From the NCBI GenBank assembly GCA_022925895.1, contig JAKSYS010000508.1, forward strand, positions 1 to 46,390: DNA of 46,390 bases, given 5' to 3'. The translations under genes were made by a program, and so were the position numbers. The notes beneath the pieces are model-generated. The model searched no databases and was not told the DNA's origin. It saw only the letters and a list, made by a program, of their open reading frames with translations. Shown here in pieces: positions 20,100-29,458 of this stretch (position 1 is its first letter; every line of letters begins with the position of its first letter). The stretch is from Fragilaria crotonensis. Lineage: Eukaryota; Bacillariophyta; Fragilariophyceae; Fragilariales; Fragilariaceae.

Positions 20100-21298
20100 T
20101 TGACTAGAGTCAGTAACAAAGTAAGCACGTTGTTGATTGCGAGGAGCAGCGTTTTCATTGTTGGTTGAACGTTGCGGGTTGGATGCGCGATTGTTTTGGC
20201 GCGGGTTGGTACAGTTGCGCGAATAGTGGCCGAGGCGTCCGCAGTTATTGCAGACGATGGTAGCGGCGTTGGATGCAGAGTTGCGCGATTGATTGATGTT
20301 AGATCCATTGGGTGATGGTCGTTGATTTGGATTCGACGTTGGTCGGAAAGGTGGGCGGTTGTTTCGTTGGTGTTGGTTGGACGGGCGCGGTGAAGGAGGT
20401 GGTGGGCGTCGTTGATTTGGATTGTTGAAGGTGGTCGCGAAGGAGTTGTAGGTGGTCGGAACGGGCGCGAATGGTTTTGCGGTGGTCTTGGTGGATGACT
20501 TCGGTTTTGATTGTTGCCATTAGGGTTTGAATATGGGCGAAGGATGGAGCTGAAAGCTTGTTGTTGACGTTGTGTGAAAACACGATGGGTAGTTTGGGGT
20601 GGCGCGATTGAAAATGGTGAGATTGTTGACGGGTAGAATGTGCGTGCTGATTGTAGTTGCGTTGATTCTGAGACGGTAGTGTGAGACCACGGGATTCGTC
20701 AATGTTGAGGAGATGGCTCTCAAGTTCGGCGAATGGTGGCAGAGCTTCGTCGTTTAGTTCAGCTCGACGGATATCGGCGTCGAAGCGTTGATAAGATGCG
20801 GCGTAAAGGAGTGATTGCTTCCACCACGAACGGTGCGTTTGATGAGTTCGGCGTCGGTGTTGGGGATTCCAGCATGATAGCAGTCGCGCGTAAGGATGCG
20901 GATGCGGTTAAGGTAAGAGGTGGCGACTTCATGATGTGGTTGTTTGATGGAACAAAGGCTTCGCGAGTTCGCTCGACGTGATCAGGAGTTAGCGGTGCGC
21001 AATGGCGTCGTAGAGTAAGAATCGCGGTGCGGGCGTCTGGTGGGCCATCAATGATGTGTTTTTGGCAAGGGTCGCAGACGTTTGTAAAGATCAGGTTGTA
21101 AAGTGCGGTGCCAACAAATGGGTGTGAATAAGAGACTTGTTGGCCAAAGATCAAAGACTTGGCGCGTCCACGGGAAATGTTGCAAACAATTCGAAGGTTG
21201 TCGATGAAGGTGTTAAAATGGCGGCGGCGTGGCGAAGGTCGGTTGGGTAAGCCAATTTGCGAAGGTTTGCATTTTGGCGTACTTCAAAAGCGTCTTGG
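20100..21298 (-). pseudogene. Copia Gag with zinc knuckle, frameshifted
   Basis: A gag-like helical region (LRRHCAPLTPDHVERTREAF, about 20945-21005) is followed, across frame changes, by Gln/Asn/Thr-rich sequence. A CX2CX4HX4C zinc knuckle follows at 20211-20252 (Cys-Asn-Asn-Cys ... His ... Cys). The knuckle is in a different frame from the upstream part. Gag packages element RNA; the knuckle binds it. Confidence 0.82.
20211..20252 (-). other. Gag zinc-knuckle motif
   Basis: The codons read CNNCGRLGHYSRNC, a perfect retroviral-type CCHC knuckle. Confidence 0.93.
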
Positions 21299-24200
21299 TT
21301 AGGTCTTCAATTGGGGGTAAGTGAAGTCGGTTCGCGTGGAGGATGTGAGTGCATCAGGTGATGTGTGCTGGATGTGTTTTGGGTCTTGCTCTGAATCATG
21401 ATCGGTGTCGTCGTCAAAGAAGGTGTCGACAGTTGGTGGGTATGCAAAGTGGCATGGGTCGCCTGGCGCGGAGTTGGGCGTGCGGAAGCGAGTTTTGATT
21501 TTCTGGGGAGTTTGGTGATCATTTTCAGAATTGGCCGTTTTTGTGTAGATTTGGTAGGTTTCGTATTGGGAGGTTGAATAATTTTGCTTTGTTGAGTTTG
21601 GGGTTGCGAAAGATTTTGTGATGGATTTGGTGGTTGAGGTTCGAATTCCGGGGTGGTAAGTTTTTGAAGGTATAATTTTGGGCGTCGTCGAAAATGTTGT
21701 TGAAATCGGAGGTTGTGGGTTCGAGTCGGTTGTGGCCGGATCGTGAGGTAATTTTACGTTTTTCGGCGTGAGGATGCCTGAAAATGCGTCGGAGAAGCGT
21801 TTTAGAGGTCCAGTTGATGATTTCGCAGTTGGAGGCGAGTTAGAGGGTGTTTCGGTGTGTGAACTGCTTGTTTCGGGCGAGTTTGGTGGCAAAAACGCGA
21901 GATTTGGTTGAGTTCCGGGCAGTTGTTGAGTTTCTTGTGCGTGTTCGTCGTATGTAGTTTCCGCGTCGGAAATTAGCTGTTGGGAGTGAGTTTCCGTGCT
22001 GTGCGCGTCGTTTTGTGTTGGATTTTCGCTGGTAGTGTCATTTTGTGTGTAAATTTCGCTGTCAGGTTCATCGTGCGTGAAAACTGTAGTTTCAGGTTCG
22101 TTTGCTGCAAGATTTTCGTTTTGTGGGTCGTTTTGTGCAGAAATTTCGTGCTGGGGGTCCGGGGTTCGAGTCGGATCGGAAAATAAAGCGGAACGGCGAG
22201 TTTTTACGGCAAGACATGCGAAATGTGGTCCAGAAAATGTAGTTGTATCCTGTTGGAAGGTAATTATGTTGTTACTTGTAACTAATTCCATCTGATTGGG
22301 ACAGCCTAGGCTATCACAGATAGAAAAAGGTAAGTAACCAGCATAACAACCAGGATAAGACAGACATTGTAGACTAGACTCACCATTGTAGCCATTGGCT
22401 GAAAAGGGTGAATCAGGTCCCATTTGATCAATGAATGGAAACTCAGGATGAGACTCTTTCTCATTGTAATAATAAGAAAGATGATTGTTGAAAAGTTGGA
22501 TCTCAGGGTCACGGAGGGCATCAATGAGATGTGGCAATGCCCAGGCTTGATAGATTGATTCCTCAAGTGGACCAGTTGTGAAAACTGGTATCATGCGAAT
22601 AGCCAAGGAAAAGGGGACCGTTTTGGGATCGCGAGCGACGTGATACTTACTGGAATCAGGGTGGCGACGCAGGTTAGCGGCGCTGATTGGAATCCAGTCG
22701 GGGTCGCCAATGTGATAGGAAAGAATTGGTTTGGCAAGTTGGGCTTTGAACAAAGCTTGGACTGACAATCTGTTGTAGGGTTCTCCATCTCTGTTGCTGA
22801 TGATTGGTTGTTGATCATGGTTGAAAGTGGTGGGGAAGATTCCTGCTCTTGCTGTAGGTTTAGCAATCTCAGTTGATGAACCATTAGAGTAGGAGTTGGA
22901 CGCAAGTGGGAGCCTTGGAACATGATAACGTGGGAGGAGGATGGTTCCTGGGAGAATGCCGGTCGGGTCCTTTGGATTCACAAGTTGCGCAACTCGGTAG
23001 AGGATATACTCGAAGTGCGGAAGGAAGTCAATCGAGAAGTTGATGCCGTTGGTAGGGACTGGAGTGAGGTCAGAGTAGACATCCATGTAGTAGGTTTCCT
23101 CATTTGCTTCAGTTGGTTGCAGGGTAAACAGTTGGAGGAAGTCCAGAGGTTGGCAGACCACATAGTTGATTGCAAGTGTGTCATCATTGACATCATCAAG
23201 ATCCAATTGAACAAGGGAGGGCCTGGTAATCATGGGAAGCAGGTTGCAAAGTTGGACAAGAATAGATCTGCAGGTGGAAGGTTGCCAATATGGAAGCGGT
23301 TGTTGGATAATTCTGGTTCCCTCGATCGTCGTCGCGTCTTGCGATTAATGAGACCATGTTCGAATAAGGCAAGGCGGATGATTGTCTGGGCAGTTCGTAA
23401 GGCAATCGATCGTTGTTCCTCGTCGTCCAATCGAAAAGAATTCGTGTATGCGACAAGATAGGGATTCGCGCGCGAAATTCAAGTCCACGCGAAACATTTT
23501 CCGATAGCGTTTCAATCCGCGATAAGGAATGCAAAGGCAGGAAAAGATCGGCTTCAAAGAAGGCATGGTTAGCAAAGCGGGGAGCGTCCGAAAAGTAGTG
23601 GTATCAGGAACAAACTTAGAGCGGCAGCGGTAGACTTGATATCTTTGGCGATCTGGAACAAGTGTTTCGGGTAGAGGTCGTGTTGACGAAATCCGTGTCG
23701 GTGGTATGTGCTGTGGCGGTGGTGGGTTATGTAGTAGAGTCGGAGCGCGTAGATGAGTCCGACAGCACATTGCGTTTCCATCGGGCAGTGGGAGGGTTTT
23801 CGTAGAAGTCGCGGGTGATGTCGTAGTACTTATCCGGGATGCCGAAGGTCAAAGGAGCGTTGTTCGTCGGTGAAATGCTGGGTTAGCAAGTTGGTAGCAC
23901 GGTTCAGAGTGTGAATCATGCCGAGTAGGTAGAACTTGTCGTCGCGGGAATACCGAGGGAGTTAGGACTTGGCATCTGGTGTCTGAGAGTGATGTGGCGC
24001 GATATAGGCTTCATGTCGGATGACGTGATGTCGCGAATGTGATGAACTTCCGGTGGAGCGGCGAGAAAGTTGAGACAGAAAGCTGCGATAGTGGTGCTGA
24101 TTTCGATGCAAAGCGGTAGGTCGCGTAGATGGATGGTACCGTTCAGTGGGTCGTCCAGCGTAGCTTCTGAGAACATCAAGGCCGACGATGGATGGTGAGC

Positions 24201-24496
24201 TGGGTCCTGGAACATTGCATAAGGGCGTTGGTGAACTGGGGCAAGAGGATTCAAATGCCTTAGGGGCGGTTCAGGAAAAAGTGGGGTAGCATCCGGACTG
24301 GTTGTTGAGTTGCTGCTTTGGGTAGCTCATTAAGTGCTTCCAAAATTGGGTTAGTTGCTGTTTCTTCCACAAATTCCTCTTCAATGCTTTCAATGATCAT
24401 GGGTTCTGGCATGATTTCAACTTCTGGTAAGACTTCAGGGTCAGGAACAGGGTCAGAAGCAGGGTAAAGTTAACAGATGGCTTAGTTGGTGAATTA
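21299..24496 (-). pseudogene. Continuation of the element's novel 5' coding region, broken by frameshifts
   Basis: The longest open piece is 23233-21299 (644 residues). Its N-terminal half looks globular (QAWALPHLIDALRDPEIQLF, then a Cys-containing LGCPNQM segment). Its C-terminal half is disordered, Thr/Pro/Asn-rich, with an imperfect repeat around AQNDPQNEN and YTQNDTTSEN (near 22000-22140). Between 24496 and 23233 protein-like sequence continues in shifting frames: an acidic PDPEVLPEVEIMPEPM segment (about 24390-24440), then PLAPVHQRPYAMFQDPAHH (24190-24250) and an EHGLINRKTRRR region (about 23340-23380). This suggests one ORF shared with the segment upstream. No homology to gag, env or other known retroelement proteins is recognised. 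Confidence 0.6.
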
Positions 24497-26767
24497 TCAC
24501 TGGGGAGTAATAATTTTCACCAACATCAGCACAATCAGAGTCAGGGAAGAGGGTAAATCTTCCAATTTGATAGGAACAGGATGCTGGACACTCAAGGAAG
24601 TGGAGGAAAGGCTGGGATCAGTGGGATTGTGGGCTCTGTAGGCACACTGGGGTGGACTGGATTGGATCGCCGTACCGTCCACGACAGTAAACTCGACAGT
24701 ATCATCATCATCACAGTACGATTCCAAGGCCTTTTCTTCAGCAGTTAGGGGGCCGCGTGGTGCAAAGTGGACAAAAGGGTCGATATCAAACGAGTCATCG
24801 GTAGGCGAAGCGGGCTGGGAAAATGGTCGAGTGGATGCGTCATCGGCAGAATGGTCATTGAAGTTGGGACGCGGGGACGGTGTCTCGGGATAACACGGAC
24901 TGTAAATACGGCGGTTGTCGGGGGACTGTGGCGCTGACGCGAAGGGAGTTTGGACGGAATCTGGAGTTTCGGCACAAAAATTACGAGTCCCGAGTTCAGC
25001 ACTGCGGTCATGACACGTCATAGTTTGCGTTCGCGAGGCTGCAGAGTTGTCGACGTCCACCAATACGCGCGGGGGCGAGGGAAAATTTTGAACAGTCATT
25101 TCTCGAGAACCATCTGTCGGAATTCGCTCAAATTTGGCCAGGATGTCGACCATACGGTGTGCTGGCGGCACGGAGTGTGAGTTTCGTTGCCCGATTACGC
25201 TGCGAACGAGGATGAGCAAATCAAGAATGGGCATCAACTGTTCATCTCCAGTCATCTTGATGGCAATTATGACAAGGTCTTCAAGGTCCTCATGATGCTG
25301 TAGAAAGCCAGTAAACTCAGTGAGGGTTGGAGTATAACCGAAGGAAGCAATTCTGTGGGTAAAAGTGGCGATTTCTGACTCCAGGCCAGGATGACTGGGG
25401 TGGATGAGTGTGGGAGGTTCTTTGGATTCTCCCTGGCATTGCTTTCTGGCTGGGGGAGGCTGATACCTTGATGGTGAAGGATGGAATGGGAGGTTAAAGA
25501 GATGAGCAAAGAGACAGTCATGGAGATCTTTGCATGTCTTCTGAAGGGTGGTGAAGCCAGATGGATTCATGCACCCGGGAGCTTGAAAAATTGGATTGTG
25601 AGCAGGTTGGGCAAAGTTGGTCAAGGTGGTAACTTTTGCGGTTGGAATGCTTGGAGTGTTGGCTCTGGACTTGTAGGTGAGCGTGGGAGGCGAATTTGGA
25701 GCTTTCTGGGGCGTTTTCAAGTCGTTTGTATCATCGGTGAGATCGATTACGTTGTGTTCGTTCGGGTTAGTGCGGCGCTTGGCGGCGGTAGTAGTGTGCT
25801 CCTCTGTAGTAAAAACATCAGTAGGTCCAATGTTATTGCTCATAACATTGGTAGATGCAGCAGGTAAGGTAGTTGGACCGTTTTTGTTTGTAGTTTCGCC
25901 CATTTTGTTGTAGTAGTTGTCCATGGTAGTTGTGGTTGTAGTGGTCTGCATCTTTGCAGCCTTCTTGGTGGTAGAAGTAGCCCTGTGGCTAACTTTAGTG
26001 TCCTGCTGTGGTGGAGCTGCAAAAGCCTGCTGCTTGCGCTCGTCGGGGTGGAGGTTGCGATCCTCTTCAATAATATCATCGATGTCGTCGGAGGTTAACT
26101 TGCAGACGTCAAAATAGGCGGGACCTTTCTCAGAGGTGCGCCTCTTCTTCTTGTTGTTTGGGAGGTCCTGATCGTCATCAGGGTAGTGGTTGGAGAAGGG
26201 ATGTAACGGACACGGGAGGGCTTGGATTTCTTCGGAGATCCATAGGCTAGGCACCTTTGTAGAGGGCGGGATGGGTGGGCGTGTCAGGAGGGACAGGAGA
26301 TGCGCCGAGTTCGGCGGGGTGGTCGACGTTAGCGTCGAACGCGTCAGGGTTAGCGCCTTTGGAGGCGGACCTAGAGGCGCGAGGGGCAAGGGAGGGCGGA
26401 GGTAAGTTCTGCATGGTGGACTTAAAAGTTCTGTTGCCTTCAAGGGTGAGTTTAAATCCGTTGCTGGCGAATCCAAAAGGCGAGGGAAATTAATAGCAGT
26501 TAAGCGTAGGTTCTTAACGGCCGTAGGTAGATTCGACCAATGATCGGAGACATTGGTCGAGTATTTTTCCTCGACGGTAGAGCCTTGGACCGGTGGTACG
26601 AGGCGAGCAACCATGACAGTATTCGTGTGATCGGTACGCGAGTACTGGCCGACGGTAGACTTAAGGTTAGTAGGACCTAGAAGTCTGCCGTCGGACTTGA
26701 CGGGAGAGGAAGCGAACGTGACGGATCGTCCAGCTTTGGGCGTAGGAGTCCTGAAGATGTGGACCAT
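24497..26767 (-). CDS. Novel large ORF of the copia element, starting inside the 5' LTR
   Basis: 756 codons from the ATG at 26767. The first 51 codons lie within the LTR. A second in-frame ATG (26614-26612) straddles the LTR/internal border, its A being the last LTR base. The protein is mostly low complexity: Pro/Ser/Thr-rich stretches, a KKKRR nuclear-localisation-like cluster (26139-26152) and VIDLTDD, a canonical SUMO-interaction-like motif (25730-25750). A helical region (about 25200-25370) reads FTGFLQHHEDLEDLVIIAIKM. Near its 3' end the frame probably continues after a one-base shift (DCADVGENYYSPV), so the true product is likely longer. The function is unknown; an accessory or N-terminal Gag extension is possible. 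Confidence 0.7.
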   Translation of the reverse strand: MVHIFRTPTPKAGRSVTFASSPVKSDGRLLGPTNLKSTVGQYSRTDHTNTVMVARLVPPVQGSTVEEKYSTNVSDHWSNLPTAVKNLRLTAINFPRLLDSPATDLNSPLKATELLSPPCRTYLRPPLPLAPLGPPPKALTLTRSTLTSTTPPNSAHLLSLLTRPPIPPSTKVPSLWISEEIQALPCPLHPFSNHYPDDDQDLPNNKKKRRTSEKGPAYFDVCKLTSDDIDDIIEEDRNLHPDERKQQAFAAPPQQDTKVSHRATSTTKKAAKMQTTTTTTTMDNYYNKMGETTNKNGPTTLPAASTNVMSNNIGPTDVFTTEEHTTTAAKRRTNPNEHNVIDLTDDTNDLKTPQKAPNSPPTLTYKSRANTPSIPTAKVTTLTNFAQPAHNPIFQAPGCMNPSGFTTLQKTCKDLHDCLFAHLFNLPFHPSPSRYQPPPARKQCQGESKEPPTLIHPSHPGLESEIATFTHRIASFGYTPTLTEFTGFLQHHEDLEDLVIIAIKMTGDEQLMPILDLLILVRSVIGQRNSHSVPPAHRMVDILAKFERIPTDGSREMTVQNFPSPPRVLVDVDNSAASRTQTMTCHDRSAELGTRNFCAETPDSVQTPFASAPQSPDNRRIYSPCYPETPSPRPNFNDHSADDASTRPFSQPASPTDDSFDIDPFVHFAPRGPLTAEEKALESYCDDDDTVEFTVVDGTAIQSSPPQCAYRAHNPTDPSLSSTSLSVQHPVPIKLEDLPSSLTLIVLMLVKIITPQ
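26600..26613 (-). other. Probable primer-binding site
   Basis: On the minus strand the sequence right after the LTR's terminal CA is TGGTTGCTCGCCTC. It begins TGG as expected for pairing with a tRNA 3' CCA, and would need a tRNA ending GCAACCA. The tRNA cannot be named from this window. The site lies inside the long ORF. Confidence 0.55.
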
Positions 26768-27213
26768 GATGGTAGATTTGTTGTTACAAATATGTAGAAG
26801 ATGTAGAACTAAGTAGTAAAGGCCTTTACTGTTTTTGGTTTGTGGAAATTATAAGTTAAAATGTAGATGAAAAATGAAAGTGAGATCTCCAATATTAGTT
26901 GGAGTCTCACAAAAGTTATGTTGCTTTAATCCCACTTGTTGAGTGGTGTTTGAGTTATGAATCCCATAGTAAAAGTTGTGTTGTCAATAAAATTGACAAC
27001 ATAACAGATTTGAATACTTAGGGAAACTCAGGGCAACATGATTTAAATTCCTTGTGTGGTCGCGGGATCCAGAGTTCTGATTCGCAGAACTAATGGCACG
27101 AGTCACGGACAGACGAAGGAAAATAAAGGACTGTCTACCGTATTACCGTATGGTATTTAACCTTACAGTAATTACGAGTGACAGTGTGACAGAGTGACAG
27201 TAGATCTCTAACA
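26614..27213 (-). repeat. 5' LTR of the copia element
   Basis: 600 bp, TG...CA, with the same palindrome (26815-26830) and hairpin (26980-27000) as the 3' LTR. The region 26885-26908 also forms an imperfect CTCCAA...TTGGAG stem. It should contain the element promoter and the transcript start upstream of the ATG at 26767. Confidence 0.95.
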
Positions 27214-27218
27214 GTATC
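27214..27218. repeat. Target-site duplication GTATC (distal copy)
   Basis: Identical to 15504-15508, abutting the CA-end of the LTR at 27213. Confidence 0.92.
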
Positions 27219-27574
27219 CGCTTTGACGTTACTCTGACTGCAGACTTGCACACTGCACTACTGAATTATGCCCAGTTAACATGGACACACCACCGGATTA
27301 CTCGGAGTACAGGACTACTGTTTCACTGTATTGTATTAAAAAAAGGTAAAACAGAATCCAATACCAGTAGGTCTACTCCTGCAGTTACTACAGGTAGTTA
27401 CTCTACATGTACTGGAGTATGACATTGTACATGGTACTAGCTACTTACAGGTTGCAGGCATGTTTTCGAGCTCAATCCTATCTTTGATTGCCTATCGACA
27501 TGCATCTCATACCTGGTACCATCATTTCACAGATCCAAGGCGCGAACACATCGTTGACATGCACATTTGTGATA
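27219..27574. other. Promoter region of the TMX2-like gene (originally shared with the importin gene)
   Basis: Before the retrotransposon inserted, this and 15391-15503 formed one short divergent intergenic region of about 470 bp between the importin and TMX2-like start codons. It is rich in GTAC words and contains a palindrome variant (27299-27310). Confidence 0.55.
27299..27310. promoter_or_regulatory. Near-palindrome TACTCGGAGTAC
   Basis: Variant of the 725-737 element, in the divergent importin/TMX2-like promoter region. A second related word, GTACTGGAGTA, lies at 27409-27419. The role is inferred only. Confidence 0.35.
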
Positions 27575-28414
27575 ATGAAGCTCCCTCGACAAGTCAGTTC
27601 TCTTTATCATATCATTCACTATCTCGTTCTGGCTTACTTCTTCTTCATAGCCTATCCCTTGGGACTGCGACCCAAGGCAAAAGACAATGATCGAGCCTAT
27701 CTTTTCGGCGAGGGTTTCTTTCTTCATTTTGGAATGGAGGTGGATGTATTCTTCGGAATGGCACTATTCCTTCTCTACGACCTACTAAAGAATACTCGCA
27801 CATGGGATGAGGGCATGCACCATTTCCTATTGGACTGTAAAATTTTGAGTCTAGTCCTTACCTTTGTGGCAGGAAACAATTATTTCATGTTTGGGTTGGT
27901 GGCACTGTACTCGACCATGGCGATTCTGCTCGTACCGCCGCGGTACGACGGTGATTCCAATGTGGTGGTCTTGACCCATCGAACGTTCCGAACAAAAGTA
28001 CTACAACAGCAATCACAACAACCTTATTTGGTCATGTTTCACAACAAGTGGGATGCCAAATGTCACTTTTTCGAACCGCAATTCTGTGAATTATCCCTGG
28101 AGTATCCGGAAATCAAGTTTGGATCCTTGGATGTTGCCAATTGTTCCGATCTGGCACAAACCTTTTTGATTGAAGATGAAAACGGCGAGCCACAGCAGTT
28201 GCCGGCCTTGATCATGTTTCGCAATGGTCAAGAAGTTCGTCGAATTCCTCAAATTGATGACACGGGCAAGGCCATCCAATGTTCCATTCATAAAGATATT
28301 GTCATTCGTCACTTTGCACTGGATACTGCGGATGCTGTTGATGCGACTGACGGGTCACATGGTGCACATGTCGAACGGACAAAAAAGACAAAGAAGAAAA
28401 AGAAGACCCATTGA
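27575..28414 (+). CDS. TMX2: TMX2-like thioredoxin-related transmembrane protein of the ER
   Basis: 279 residues from the ATG at 27575. The N-terminal part has several hydrophobic segments (IIHYLVLAYFFFIAYPLGL, VFFGMALFLLYDLL, YFMFGLVALYSTMAILLV). It is followed by a thioredoxin-fold domain (YLVMFHNKWDAKCHFFEP) and the TMX2 signature QLPALIMFRNGQEVRRIPQID. The C-terminus is a Lys-rich tail (KKTKKKKKTH) resembling a dilysine ER-retrieval signal. The active-site tetrapeptide has one cysteine (DAKC), as in animal TMX2 (SNDC), so dithiol chemistry is not expected. TMX2 has been linked to ER-mitochondria contacts and calcium handling. The frame is open upstream to 27488; an ATG at 27500 would add 25 residues before the first helix, so the start is not certain. 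Confidence 0.85.
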   Translation: MKLPRQVSSLYHIIHYLVLAYFFFIAYPLGLRPKAKDNDRAYLFGEGFFLHFGMEVDVFFGMALFLLYDLLKNTRTWDEGMHHFLLDCKILSLVLTFVAGNNYFMFGLVALYSTMAILLVPPRYDGDSNVVVLTHRTFRTKVLQQQSQQPYLVMFHNKWDAKCHFFEPQFCELSLEYPEIKFGSLDVANCSDLAQTFLIEDENGEPQQLPALIMFRNGQEVRRIPQIDDTGKAIQCSIHKDIVIRHFALDTADAVDATDGSHGAHVERTKKTKKKKKTH

Positions 28415-28444
28415 TGAAATAGAGAAGCGCAACAAAGCGAGTCG

Positions 28445-29458
28445 TTATGGAAGAATCCACGTTGTCGATTCCCTCTTTTTCGCCAACTGTTTCTTCTTTT
28501 TCTTTTTGCTCTTGTTACTTTCACCCAGTGTACCGGCAGCTCTCATTTCTTGCTCCAGCATCTTGGCTCGTTCCATGGCTTCTTGTCGCTTGTTCATATT
28601 CAATTCCCTCTGTTCCAAAACTGCTTGTCGATGCCGCAGTCCATCTTCTTGTCGTCTTTCATATTCTTTTAAATATGGAATTCTCTCTTCTTCCGTCAAT
28701 ACAATCTCTTCTGCTCCAACCCCATTATCATTATAGTACGTTTCTAATATAATACAAGCCGATTCAGCATCCAATGTTCCGTACAGTGGTAGATTGGGAT
28801 CACGGGCATGTGCACGAGCGGCTGCTTCCTTACTCGTGTATCGTTCATCCCACAAATACAGTGGCACGGTGGGACCCAAAGTCGACAAAATACAGGGTGC
28901 CAAACAACCATGTCCAAAGGCACGAGTCAATGCTGTTTGTTCGGCTTCGGTTCCATTCTTGTGCAATGGTAGTCCCAAAATAATTTGTGATAGTCCCTGT
29001 ATTGAGGATGCAATTTGTACAATAGTTTGGGCGAGGAGTGTCGCATTGGATTGTTCAATAATATGAAGGGGTTCAGGATTGTAGCCGGATGTTACAGCAA
29101 TGCCTGTTCGAACTAACCCGTAATCGACACCCAAGGATTTAATCCCCAACAGTGGACACTTTTCTTTAGTCGCAGCAGCCGCAGCTGTTATTAAATCATC
29201 ATTCTCGTTACTGTTGTTCTTCTCGCGCAATGCAGCAGTAGTAGTACTGCTACTACTACTCGTGCTGGATATACCAACATTGGTCGTGGCGACTGACTCG
29301 AGCCGGCTCAACTGTGTTTCATAATCTGGAATTGAAGACAATGAGATACGAGTACCCTGTCGACGTTGACTGAAGGAAGGCACATGCCAACCCAAGGCCA
29401 ATGGCGTCAAGATTGTCAGGGCGTAGTACAAGTGAAGGAAACGCCACAACAACAACAT
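28445..29458 (-). CDS. YqgF/RuvX-family RNase H-fold nuclease, probably organelle-targeted
   Basis: 337 residues from the ATG at 29458. An N-terminal hydrophobic stretch (MLLLWRFLHLYYALTILTPLALGW, residues 1-24) is followed by a Ser/Thr-rich spacer, then the YqgF domain: LGVDYGLVRTGIAVT (109-123, Asp112), IILGLPLHKNGTE (159-171), LWDERYTSKEAAARAH (203-218) and LDAESACIILETYY (229-242, Asp230). The three acidic catalytic positions are present. A charged, probably coiled C-terminal extension of about 95 residues ends in a Lys-rich run. Bacterial members process the 5' end of pre-16S rRNA, so a plastid or mitochondrial role in rRNA maturation is plausible. The frame is open to 29761, but that part overlaps the divergent neighbour's promoter and lacks protein character. 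Confidence 0.85.
   Translation of the reverse strand: MLLLWRFLHLYYALTILTPLALGWHVPSFSQRRQGTRISLSSIPDYETQLSRLESVATTNVGISSTSSSSSTTTAALREKNNSNENDDLITAAAAATKEKCPLLGIKSLGVDYGLVRTGIAVTSGYNPEPLHIIEQSNATLLAQTIVQIASSIQGLSQIILGLPLHKNGTEAEQTALTRAFGHGCLAPCILSTLGPTVPLYLWDERYTSKEAAARAHARDPNLPLYGTLDAESACIILETYYNDNGVGAEEIVLTEEERIPYLKEYERRQEDGLRHRQAVLEQRELNMNKRQEAMERAKMLEQEMRAAGTLGESNKSKKKKKKQLAKKRESTTWILP

Larger units (their letters stand above)
15509..27213 (-). mobile_element. Ty1/copia LTR retrotransposon, 11.7 kb, diatom CoDi-like
   Basis: In element orientation (minus strand) the order is: 5' LTR (26614-27213), primer-binding site, a long novel 5' coding region (26767 to about 21.3 kb), gag with a zinc knuckle, protease, integrase, reverse transcriptase, RNase H, polypurine tract and 3' LTR (15509-16105). 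Protease-integrase-RT order defines Ty1/copia. LTRs start TG and end CA and differ by one substitution and three single-base indels. With the intact GTATC duplication this marks a recent insertion. Copia elements are usually 5-6 kb; the excess is the 5' coding region. Gag-pol is split among all three frames, so this copy as assembled is not autonomous. The insertion lies between the importin gene and the TMX2-like gene. Confidence 0.95.
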
